From the NCBI GenBank assembly GCA_026545765.1, contig CM048839.1, positions 51,196,677 to 51,260,676 on the forward strand: a DNA stretch of 64,000 nucleotides, read 5' to 3'. Position numbers and translations under genes: made by a program. Positions within the stretch are counted from its first letter, which is position 1, and every line of letters starts with the position of its first letter. The notes beneath the pieces were generated by a model. The model did no database searches. It had not been told where the DNA came from and saw only the letters and a list, made by a program, of their open reading frames with translations. Below, one piece after another: positions 44,760 through 54,771 of the stretch. The stretch is from Plantago major. Lineage: Eukaryota > Streptophyta > Magnoliopsida > Lamiales > Plantaginaceae.

Positions 44760-44884
44760 TTCAGGTATCTGGAACGGGCATACAGAGAAGAGGTATCTGG
44801 AACGGGTATCCAGAAAAGAGAGAAGAGGTATCTGTAAACGGGTATCCAGAAAAGAGAGAAGAGGTATCTGGAACGGGAACCCAG
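44760..44884 (+). repeat. Tandem repeat after the copia A2 pol stop
   Basis: Four copies of a unit of about 30-35 bp, AGGTATCTGGAACGGG plus TATCCAGAAAAGAGAGAAG, begin six bases after the stop codon. The third copy reads TGTAAACGGG. Two further single GACGGGAACTCAGATATCTG-like words follow at 44930-44965. The spacer 44885-45380 has no ORF but holds a 7-bp hairpin (CATTGCT-GGAGA-AGCAATG, near 45176). Confidence 0.88.
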
Positions 44885-45387
44885 AAGTCAAAAAGGCTAA
44901 AGAGCAAAAAGATAGCTTAAGATCTCTGAGACGGGAACTCAGATATCTGAATCATTCTATGAACGGGGAACACAAAAGAGAATAGCATAACTATCTGCAG
45001 TCAACTACTCTCTTGAATCTCGCACTATTTCTATTTTGATGAAAAACTTGGGAAAATCCTAAGTATAAGACAAATTCAGATGCGAACAGTGTCCTTGCTC
45101 CAACAGAATTGTGATTCAGATAGCTATTAGCCAAAATTCATTAAATGGGCACAATTACATTTGTTGATTGTGATCATTGCTGGAGAAGCAATGGTGACCC
45201 TTGATGAATTCAAGCGCTTGATCTGAACGGCAGAAATTAATTCACAGTAATTAGTGGACTGTTGACATTCAGACATGGCCCACTAAGCATTTAATGCCGA
45301 ACTAGCTTTTGCTCACGCCTGTTTGCAAATCACAGATACGTATACACAAAATCAATTTGTATGTATTTGTCTGTTGAGATTCACTTG

Positions 45388-45400
45388 CTATATATATAGG
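45388..45400 (+). promoter_or_regulatory. TATA box and leader of the A2 extra ORF
   Basis: CTATATATATAGG lies 188 bp before the ATG at 45588-45590. The sequence between is C/T-rich (AATCCTCTGCAACTTCTCTA) and free of upstream coding frames, as in a plant 5'UTR. A second TATATAAA lies at 45577-45584, too close to the ATG to drive it. Confidence 0.5.
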
Positions 45401-45587
45401 ATTTTGGCAAATGAAATCACTTTTGCCTAATCCGAAATTTCAACTTGCATCAAAACAGCAAAAACCTTTTCCTAATCCTCTGCAACTTCTCTAAAATCTC
45501 TGCTTTTCTTGATTAAGTTTTTCTGAAAAGAATCACTCAATCGAATCTCTTTCAAACACAAGCTTCAAATCCTTACTATATAAAGAG

Positions 45588-48500
45588 ATGGCCTCCAAGA
45601 ACACTTCTACACAGGTTCCCCAACTCAATGAGAGGGATCAAACTGAGACATCTACTCAGAATGATCAACCAGGGGAGGCAACTGAGTTGCATACTCAGGG
45701 AAGGTGTGAAGTACCAGAAACTTCAAACAAAAAACTGAATTGGGACAAGACGACCAATGTATAGAAAGGTCACAAGTTCCAGAGACCAATCAGCCTGAAA
45801 CTGCTCGGGTAAATGACTGGTTTAACTCTTACCTTGTGAAAAATTTTATACTTATAAATCTTGTTACCTTATAAGAATCTCTTTGTTACAGGCTGAGTTA
45901 GAAACGGAAAACCAAGAGGAAGCTGAAAAGCTTACCTCAGATACTGAAAAAGAGGTTCCTTCAACCTCAACTCTTGAGAAATCTGAGCCTGTGCCACAGG
46001 TAAATGATTCACTTTTCAGTAAAAATGTTTGTATGATCATTAATGATAAATGTTTCTAACAGGCTCCAACTGAGATGGAAGAAGATAAGGCAGAAATGCC
46101 AGAGACAAACCTAGAAACCAACAAGGTTTCTGAAGCACACATCACTGAGCTTTCAAACTTGAAGGTATATGAAAATCAGTGATAAGTACTCTTCAGCCTG
46201 GGTTATCTTAAAACTTCTTCTAAATTATTCAATACTATCTACTTACAGGCTCAATCAGAAGTAGAAGTGCAAGGGGACAAAGTTGCGACATCCCCTGCAC
46301 CTATGGAAATTGATGAGGCATCAAGGGTTTCATCACAAGAAAAGATTCCAGAGACTGCACAAGTCTCTGAGAGACAAGTATCTGAGCCTCCCATGGAGGT
46401 AATTGACCTCTCAGATATCTGACTTGTCACTTAAAGTTCTTCTTGATAAAAATTCCTAAGTATTGTGATAATGCTAATTCTCAGGTTCAAGAAAGAAAGG
46501 TTGATGAGGACCAGACTTCCAAGTCTCCACCTCACCACAAGATATCTGAGACACCAATTGTCCCAGTAGAACAAGTATCTGAGCCTGATGTTCATACTCA
46601 GGTAACTCAGAAACTAAACTACACTTCTACTCAGATATCTACCAAATTTTTGAAACTCACTCAAAACTCTTTCTTTCAGGCTCAAACAGATGCAAAGTAG
46701 GTTCCCATTGAAGAAATAAGGGACCTACTTCACTTTTTCAAAGCTCACACTTTGCCAAAGCACATTCAATGCTTCAAGAAATGGCAGAAGTTAAGGTGCT
46801 CTGATCTCTCTGAAATATTGAGAATAACTGATAAACCAACCAGACGGGCACGAGCTCTTGACCTGGAAACATATGTCCAAGCAATGTTCGCTACAGAACA
46901 ACATACTGATTCGACTACTACTACAAGGACTTTTCCAGAAGTGGCGCATAGTTTGATACATGCCTTTGAACAGGCAGATGATCAGACAAGATTACAGATG
47001 GCATTCAAGCCAGTTCTGCCCCAGACTCTGCAATTCATACCTTCTGAACAAGAAGAAGTTAATGGGCAGAAGATCACTATCTCGGAAGTAATCAATCTTG
47101 TATCTGAAGATGATGAGGAGGAAGAAATGAATGAAAATTTCTTTGATGAACCTCCCACTGATCATCACCAAAAGGATGATAATGACAAAAAGGATGATGA
47201 TGATGCTCCCGCACCAGGAACCGGAGGAATTTCACAGAGAAACAATGCCTCAGCTGCTGAAAAGCAAACTGAGAAGACTTCACAGAAATCTCTGTCTTCA
47301 TCACCTCAGAGATCTACTCATCCATCTTCTCACCAACACGCAGTTACTACTGAACAAGTAGTTGAGCTTTCTGAAGAAACCAATCAGAAAATATTAAACA
47401 CTAAGACCAGAAGTGCTCAACTCAGACAACTGTTGGAAGAAGAACAACAGCTCCATCTTCAACTGGAAGATCAAATAGCTCAATCCAGAGAAAGGCTTGA
47501 TCAACTAGAAGATCAATACCTCAAAGAAATGAATGCTTACTCTGCGGTTAGCGAGCTACGGGATGTTGTGCACGAGATCGCCAAAGAACTCGATACTGAA
47601 GAAGTATCTGAAGTCAAGCATGATGCTAAGGCTGCATCATCTTCGAAAGAATTACCATCCTCCTCCCAGAAAGGAAAGAAACCAATCTCTGAGATGGTTG
47701 CTGGACTTGATACAATTGATGAAAATGTCCAAGAGGATGAAGATCACTGGGCTAATCCCTCAGATGATGAAGAAGACAAGACTTTGGCAGGACACCGCCA
47801 TGAACATCTAGCGGTTTCTCACTTAAAAAGAAAGTTGATTGCTCCTACAATCTTCAACAAACTGCCAAACGTCCACTCTCAAGAGTACATGAGCAGGTAC
47901 CAAGTACTAGCTACTCTGAATAAGAAAATGTCTTCACAAAACAAGGAAGTAATTGCCTCAGTCCTCGAAATGAGAAAGTTCACGAGCTCATCACTCGAGA
48001 ACAACTAGCATGATCATTGCTCGAAAGATCCAGGAATGACAAGGGACGATGATGTGTCTTTAGTGAAAAAGCTTTTCAAGAGGCAAGTTACATCTTTGAA
48101 AAGCAGATGCCATCCTAGGCCCATTGGCGAGAGCTCAGATAAGGACAATGGACTTATCAAACAAAATCAGAGCTCAAAGCCGAACTTGAAGTTGTTCACG
48201 CCTACAACTATTTACAAGGGCATTTTGACTCTCTCTCGATTCCTTTATGAGACCGAAATGCCAACAATGACTAAGGGGAAAGAAAGTACAAATCTGGACC
48301 TCAAAGTCGGGGAATGGGAAGAAGGAGATGAAAACAAGAAGAAATCTGAGTTGGTCTTTCGAAAGGAAGAAGAAAAACTTCCCACCACCACTCGTAATCT
48401 ATGAATCCTTCTCAAGCCAAGTGCTTCCGAGACCTCTTGAAGGAACCAAATGGTAACAAGGGCCATGGCACAGAAACCTCCAAGGAGTACCAAGGCTCCA

Positions 48501-49450
48501 AGGAGAAGACAAGTTAGAGGGATTGATGAATCTTCTGAAGAAGGTCAAATCAAATCCCAGGGCAATGAAGAAGGCTGCAAAGATCTCACAAGAATTGATA
48601 TTGATGAAGATGATGAAGAGACTGATGAAGATGAAGCTCCTCTTCACAGAAAAAGGAAACTTGAAAGCCTAACTGAGCCCATAGTCGCAGCCACTAGCAG
48701 CTAAAACACCCTCTGGAAATACCAAGTCTATCCAGGGTGGTAGTTCTTCAAGCAACAACCCCAAAGAGAATTCAAGACAGAAAAGGAACAGACTGAGAGC
48801 TAAGCAAAGACAAAGTCAACTTCCACTCAGGCCAGAAGAAGCCAAAATTGAGTATGTGAAGTATGACAATGATTCCTCTGTCTACAGGTGCATCAATCAG
48901 AAAAATGGCTATTGGATTCTGGAACTTAAGCATCTATTGGTAAATTCAAGATTTCCAGAACCAATCCATAAACAACTCATGGCATGGAGAAAGAATAAAC
49001 CTACCTTGATCAACACCAATCACATCAAAGCATGGTTGGATTTTGAAGTTGTCAAGAGAATCAACCATGAAGAAGGACCTCTCTGATGATTGTCCTTATG
49101 GAAAGCCAGATGATGTGCACAAAATTCTGAATATCACAGGAACAGGCACAAGACCAAGACTTGCTGTGGAACCCTATGAGTCGTTCTATCTGACAGAAGA
49201 TCAATACAAGGGTGACATCAGATATCTGAAGATTATCTATGGATACTTCAAGCTTTCAGATATCAGAATAGAGCATGCCTGGATGTGGGGAAAGTACCTA
49301 TGGGTCAAGCATTTTGCCAAGAAAAATCCTACCAAAACCTACAAAGACGTCTGTGGATTTGCCAGAGACACAGAGATGCTTGTCAGAACTCTTCTTTATG
49401 ATTATTCTGATGACATAAAAAGGTTTGGAGATAGGAAATTTGTAGACTGA
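45588..49450 (+). CDS. Extra ORF of copia A2: short exon modules plus long coiled-coil exon
   Basis: After MASKNTSTQ a deletion joins to VPQLNERDQ. Then come phase-0 exons that fit exactly: introns 45809-45891, 46000-46062, 46165-46248, 46399-46484 and 46602-46679, all GT...AG; exons 45892-45999 (36 aa), 46063-46164 (34), 46249-46398 (50) and 46485-46601 (39). Exons start with AxxE or VQER and are Glu/Pro/Ser-rich with VSE/ISE/PET words. The long exon from 46680 has KHIQCFKKWQKLRCS, acidic DDEEEE runs, an APAPGTGG linker, a coiled coil (QLRQLLEEEQQLH) and a VHSQEYMSRYQVLATLN block. After frame breaks near 48008-48400 come a basic region and the C-terminal domain (48856-49450). The long exon has TAG in codon 7, where A1 has CAG. 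No known catalytic motif. Confidence 0.62.
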
Positions 49451-49817
49451 TCCATAGAAACTTTGTTGAAGACTTGAAGATTGAAGACTTGAAGACTAGT
49501 TCTTTAGGATGTTTACTTGGAGCTTGGTTACTCCTGTTGTCCTAATTTACTATGTAATTTTTGCTGTATCTTCTTGGTCGAGCTTAAATGTGTTATGTAT
49601 TAAAGTTATCTGTAATCCTTAGTTCGACTTATCTCAAGAACTTACTCTCGGATAGTATTTTATAAAAGATAACTTGTCGAAAGATCACACCTTGTGATTT
49701 GGTTGATGTCTACTTTCAAGACTTAATTATATGATTTGAAAGATCTCAAGAAATGATTAAGTGGTGGATTGTTTCCTCATCCATTTGTAATAGGAAGATA
49801 GTCATCGTTGATTGATC

Positions 49818-49831
49818 AAAATGGGGAAATT
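49818..49831 (+). promoter_or_regulatory. Polypurine tract of copia A2
   Basis: AAAATGGGGAAATT directly before the 3' LTR. The spacer 49451-49817 after the extra ORF is non-coding. Confidence 0.85.
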
Positions 49832-51510
49832 TGTTAGATATTTTGTTAGAATATCTTTAGATTTTGTTCAGCAACATGATGACTTATCTTAGTCTCAGAA
49901 AGGTGATTAGTACTCTTGGTTCACTTGAACATTGTAAAAGAGGAAACCCACTAAGTATGATAGTCTAGCTAATCTTGTATAGGATGTTAGGTCTCAAAAT
50001 GTAATTTTTATTTTATGAAGAGAAGACCAAGAAGAAGATATCCAATGTAAAGCTCAACAACTTTTGAAGATTTGAAAAGCGCACAAGATTACTGAATCTG
50101 TTATTCAGATATCTTAGCCAGATATCTTGTAGACGTAAACAGTTTCAAACAAACTGTGTCACAAGAGATATCTGAGAAATGAGATACATATCTGAAGACA
50201 AGGAAAGTGTTCACAGATATCTGTTCTCAGATACCTTGAGCGTTAAACACGTTTCTGAAAATAAACAAGGTTGTTTCAATCAATACAAGTGGTATCTGAA
50301 GAATGAAGATAAGGACGTGCAAAGAATCAGACAACAAGTCTAGTCTCTGATACAATGCATAGTTCCGTTGACACTACAGGACAAAAAGTATAGTACAATG
50401 CATTTAATGCACGAACAGAGATGTCTGAGTAAAAGCAACGGCAACTTCTGAGAAGAAGACAAAACACTCTAAAGATTATACACAGATATCGATAGTTTGA
50501 ATTTGAGCCTAACGGATACTATTCAAACGGTACTCAAATTCATCTATAAATATCAACACTTAGACAACTTGAGAGAACACACGGAACACAACTCAGAACA
50601 CTGAATATGCTAAAACATACGATCTCTGATCCTACTCTCTCAAAGCTTCTTACTTATTATCAAAGCTTTCTGTTGCGACTAAAGCTTGTGATCTTGAGTA
50701 AACACTGAAGTTCTAAGTGTCCTGATCCTAAACAAGCAAAGCTATCTGTGAAGGAGTTGAATCAAAAGATCAACTATCTGAGATTCATTCTCTTGGGCAG
50801 ATATCATAAGACTTGGTCGTAAAATCGAACTAGATACCATCTGTTGTAAAGTGTATTAAGTAACTTAGTTCACAGAGCTATCTGAATAAGCGAAAAGTTA
50901 TTAAGACGCTCATCGACAACTCAAACCAACACCAAAACCGCATAGATGCAGAAGTACTTAGGTTGAAAAATCAGGGAATAACTCCAAGGTTACCGGAGTA
51001 TAGGAAGTACTTGATTTGGAAACTAAGGAATAACTCCAAGGTTTTTTAGTATAGGAAGTACTTAGCTTGGGAAGCTAGGGAACAACTCAAAGGTTTCTGA
51101 GTATAGGAAGTACTTGGCTGAAGAAGCTAGGGAACAACTCAGGGGGAACTTTTGGTTGGGAACCAATTGTTCAGAATCTTAGAATAGGATTTTTGTAAGG
51201 TTATCTCAATTATCTGTTCTAGTGAATTCTAGGTCTCTGATAGACCGAAGTGGATTAGTTGGAGGATTACGCCACCTCCAGATACCACTATACTTGCTGT
51301 GTCATTTACATTTCTGTATTTATACTTCAGCAACACACACACACTTATTAACTGTTTCTACACTTATCTTTATTAAAGTCTTCCGCACTCTGATTCTAAG
51401 TATCAGATATCCATTCATATATCTGAGAAATATTTGTTATCGACAAAAGTTTTAAAAGACTATTCACCCCCCCCCCCTAGTCTTTTACTTTGCCGTTATC
51501 TGGACCAACA
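49832..51510 (+). repeat. 3' LTR of copia A2
   Basis: This 1679-bp LTR begins TGTTAGATATTTTG and ends GGACCAACA, followed by the CACTT duplication. Differences from the 5' LTR are few and mostly short losses such as AATATCTTTAG for AATATCTGTTTAG. Confidence 0.94.
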
Positions 51511-51515
51511 CACTT

Positions 51516-53593
51516 TCTGAGTGTTGTCCTCCTTGTCTTCTTCTTCTTCATCACTCCAGTTTTCCTCATGTCTAAGTCAGCAACCTTTGCTTGCAAGGTC
51601 TTCTTCCCCTTGCTAGATGAGGGCAATACTTTTTCAGTATCTTGCTTCTTCTCTGGAGTTTCTTCAGCATCTAATTCCTCATCAAATGCTTGTGCAGCAA
51701 GATGAGATTGTCTTGTCTTTCTGGCATCTTGGTTTCCAACTCAATATTCAGTCTTGCTTCTTCTTCCAACAGAGCTTTGAGTTGGGAAACTCTGTACTCA
51801 GCTTCCTTGATCTTTAGTGAGGTATCTACAGAGTGTTCAACTACTTGTGCAGTAGTGTCTTGCTGTTGGGGATTTGGACTTAATGATCTTTGAGGAGAAG
51901 GAGGAGGAGAGTTGTTTGATTTCCTCTCAGAATGCTTTTCAGCAACTGAGGCATTATTAGTTGTAGCAACTCCTCCTGTTCCTGGTGCAGGGGCATCATC
52001 CTCCTCCTTAGGATCATCCTTCTTGTGAGCAGATGGAGACCTTGGTTTTTCAACATCATTTTCACCAGTCTCATCATCTTCTTCATCGTAAGATACCAGG
52101 TTGATGACCTCTACTATAGTGACCATCTGACCATCGACTTCTTCTTGCTCAGTGGGAGCTATCTGTAGTGTCTTAGGAAGTACTGGCCTTATAGCCATTT
52201 CTAGTCTGGTCTGGCCATCTGCTTGCTCAAAATCTTTAATGAGCTTACGCGCTACTTCCTTAATGAACTTCTTATCCATTAGCTTGAAAAAAGAATATTA
52301 TTCATAAGGGAACATGTTATGCACATGATTCTCCAAATCAATTGCATGTGCCCTTCTTGTAGGTTCATCAAGGATCCTGATGACTTCATGGATATCTGAG
52401 CTCCTTATTTTCTGTCACTGTTTGAAGCAGCTAAGGTGCCTGTGCACAGTATGATTCTTGAAGAATGGATGGAGATCCTGGAATTTGTCCTCAGGAATCC
52501 TTATAGCGCGTGAAGGAGCCTGAAAGAAAGTGGAGTTTTGATTAAGTGTCAAAACTTGTTCAAATATATGAGTATCAGAGGTGCCAGGTTTCTGAGTTAC
52601 TTGTGTCGCAACAACAGGCTCAAATGGCTTGACTTGTGAGGTGGAAGGACCCTCAGATATCTTTGGAGGAGACTTGGGCGTCTTATCCTCTTCAACTTCC
52701 ATTTCTTTCTGAACCTGACAATGAAAAGTGTTAGCACACTTAGAAAGATTAAGTAGGATTCCACACACATTGGTATCTGAGATTTCTACCTCATTGACAG
52801 GAGGCTCAGATATGTGTTTCTCAGAGACCTTGGAAGTCTCTGGTATATCCTCTGGTGTCTTTGGCTTTTCAGCCACATCATCTTTCTTCTCAGTTGGAGC
52901 CTTTAAGAAACATAAGAATTTATTAGTAAGTTCATGGGATGGAGATTTCTGAGAATTCAGACTAGGATCTTCAGCTACCTGTAGGACAGGCTCATATTCC
53001 TTGTTGATGGAGGGTAAAGAATCCTCCTTCTCAGATTGTGAAGGAAGCTTTTCAGCTTCCTCTCCTTCCTTAGTTTCTTTTTCAGCCTGTAACAAAGAAT
53101 AATCAATAAGATACAAAACATATAACATAGAACTTAACAAGTAAAGAGTTAAACCACTCAGTAACCTGATCAATGTCAGGTTGATTGGTCTCTGGAACTC
53201 GTGTGGATTCCATGTGTTGGTCTTGTTGTCCCTTGACAACATCTCTGTTTGAAGTTTCAGGAACTTCAAGCCTTTCCTGAGTCTTTGGCTCAGTTGCCTC
53301 CCCTAGTTGATCTCCCTGAGTCGCAACATCAGGTTGATCCCTCTCAGTTGAGAGTTGGGAACCTGCTCAATTACAGGATTTACTTCAACAACACCATCAG
53401 CACCTTGACGGATTTCCATCACGTTCACCAAATAATCTTGCCTAAGATCGGCAGATGTCTGAGATGCTTGTGGTTGTTGTGGTGATCTGGATCTTGATGG
53501 AGAAGGAACAACAGTGACTGTTCTCTCCAAATCATCAGCCATCTTATGTACTGATACATTGGCAGTGTCATCAAGTACAACTACATCACTCAT
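51516..53593 (-). pseudogene. Copia B extra ORF, N-terminal and middle part
   Basis: The minus strand holds the B counterpart of the A extra ORF. In order: MSDVVVLDDTANVSV (53593-53303); a module before an intron at about 53087-53165 (79 nt, ending GTTACAG); an exon at 52979-53086 coding 36 aa, exactly the length of the matching A module; a GTAGCTG...TTAAAG intron; a 37-aa module (APTEKKDD...ISEPPVNE); a 75-nt GT-AG intron that happens to be open in frame; a VQKEMEVEED module; and then the long exon with FFKNHTVHRHLSCFK and the coiled coil (52279-51671, KALLEEEARLNIELE). It is cut at 51515 by A2. Its intron positions match A, which shows the exon structure is ancestral. Confidence 0.65.
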
Positions 53594-53595
53594 CA

Positions 53596-54692
53596 GTAGG
53601 GGTGTACGCGGGCGGGTGCGGACAATTTTTTACCAAATATTCAACCGACCCACCTATGCGGGTGGACAAAATATTGAACCATGGAGGGTGAAAATTTTAT
53701 CAAACCACGGCGGGTGGGTTGACATTTAAGCGGGTGGATGGTGTATTGGCCAAAATTCGCTCTAGACTGACAAACCAGCCCGTCAAGGCTACGGCCCAAT
53801 CCGCGGTCCACTAATGAGTCCATCTGGGCTTCATACGCAAGTTGGACTCCATGGTCCAGTTAGCGAACCCACCTAGATAAGTCATCTACCCAACAGTCTA
53901 CATGCTACCTGACTCACTCGACCTCGCCAACCTTCCAGCTGCTTGACAAGCTAGCTAGCTCACCTAGCTTGCCTAAGCTTACCAGCCATCGGAGTGGTTG
54001 ACAAGGTAGCTAGCTCTCCTCGCATGACTGACTCTGTCAGTCATCACTCGACTAACAAAATAACCTACTCGTATTGCTTGACCGACTCAGTCAGTCAGTA
54101 AGCAACCAACTTGAAAGGACTCCTCCAACTACCTGAGACCAAGTCCAACCCACTTAGCCAGATCCAACAGCCTCACCCGAGATTCGCGGACAGACCCCAA
54201 CGGCGGATGAACTATATAGAGAAGGATGGGGAGATGTGGAAGGCAGGGCATTCTGACTGGAACAAACCCTAGCAATCAATCTCCCACGCCTCCATCTCTC
54301 TCAAGCTCTCTGATCAACATCCACCATCATCCATCATCATCCACCGTTGTCCGTCACCATCCACCATCACCCATTGCTGTCTGACGACGACTAGCTAGCT
54401 CCCTCCTACAAGGTCAGCTAGCTAGCCTCTCGCCGGTGCTCGTCCGTACTCTACCGAACCGACTCAACAAGCAGGATAAGTCGACGCTCGCCATCATCTC
54501 TCCCTCTCTATCTCTTTCATTTAATTACTCCTTCTATCACTCATCTAACTTGAGCATCGGAGTCCCTTCGGTCGGCACCACACCGGTGTCACCTCAGAAT
54601 CTCACGTCTCTGTTTGCTATTGTTGCCTTGTAGGTTGTCGGTGCCCCCCAATCTTTAACCCTAATTTGATTGTAGATTTCTGAGCGTTTACA
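53596..54692 (+). repeat. Probable 5' LTR of the Tat-type gypsy element
   Basis: The 3' border is firm: the sequence ends TTTACA at 54692, directly before the primer site. A TATA box (ACTATATAGAG, 54211-54221) sits about 480 bp before that end, as expected for U3/R. The left border is uncertain; 53596-53780 (AGGGGTGTACGCGGGCGGG...) could be LTR or a truncated hAT end. Internal features are a 9-bp hairpin ATGACTGAC-TCT-GTCAGTCAT at 54024-54044, related GACTCAGTCAGTCA words, and CTAGCTAGCT runs. No second LTR is visible in the window. Confidence 0.55.
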
Positions 54693-54713
54693 ATTTGGCG
54701 CCCACCGTGGGGC
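54693..54713 (+). promoter_or_regulatory. Primer-binding site of the Tat-type gypsy element
   Basis: ATTTGGCGCCCACCGTGGGG directly follows the LTR end. TTTGGCGCC plus a GTGGGG tail is the usual primer site of plant Tat-lineage elements. Confidence 0.75.
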
Positions 54714-54771
54714 CCCGGCTATCAAACAATACAATCCAGTAGCAACAACTGCAATACGCTAAGCAATCATC

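Larger units (their letters stand above)
37122..51510 (+). mobile_element. Complete 14.4-kb Ty1/copia element A2
   Basis: LTRs at 37122-38815 and 49832-51510 are flanked by the 5-bp duplication CACTT (37117-37121 and 51511-51515). The order is LTR, initiator-Met primer site, gag, pol, tandem repeat, extra ORF, polypurine tract, LTR. It is nearly identical to A1 in inverted orientation, with a 1.66-kb deletion in the extra ORF. It inserted into the extra-ORF region of copia B. Confidence 0.96.
31034..53595 (-). mobile_element. Older Ty1/copia element B, truncated and twice interrupted
   Basis: Its 3' LTR starts TGTTGGTCCAGATAACG at 31034 and ends CCTAACA at 36208, with a CACTA element inside. 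Internal sequence continues at 36209-37121 and 51511-53595, with copia A2 between (duplication CACTT). LTR and ORFs are clearly homologous to family A but much diverged. Only the region between pol and the 3' LTR survives here. At 53595 it gives way to the Tat-type gypsy region, so gag, pol and the 5' LTR are missing or outside. The nesting order makes B older than A2 and the CACTA element. Confidence 0.85.

Noticed and set aside
36209-53595. Possibility that copia B's extra ORF encodes a viral-type envelope
   Set aside because: No signal peptide, fusion peptide or transmembrane helix is visible; the product is acidic, coiled-coil and intron-bearing, so only the genomic position resembles env.
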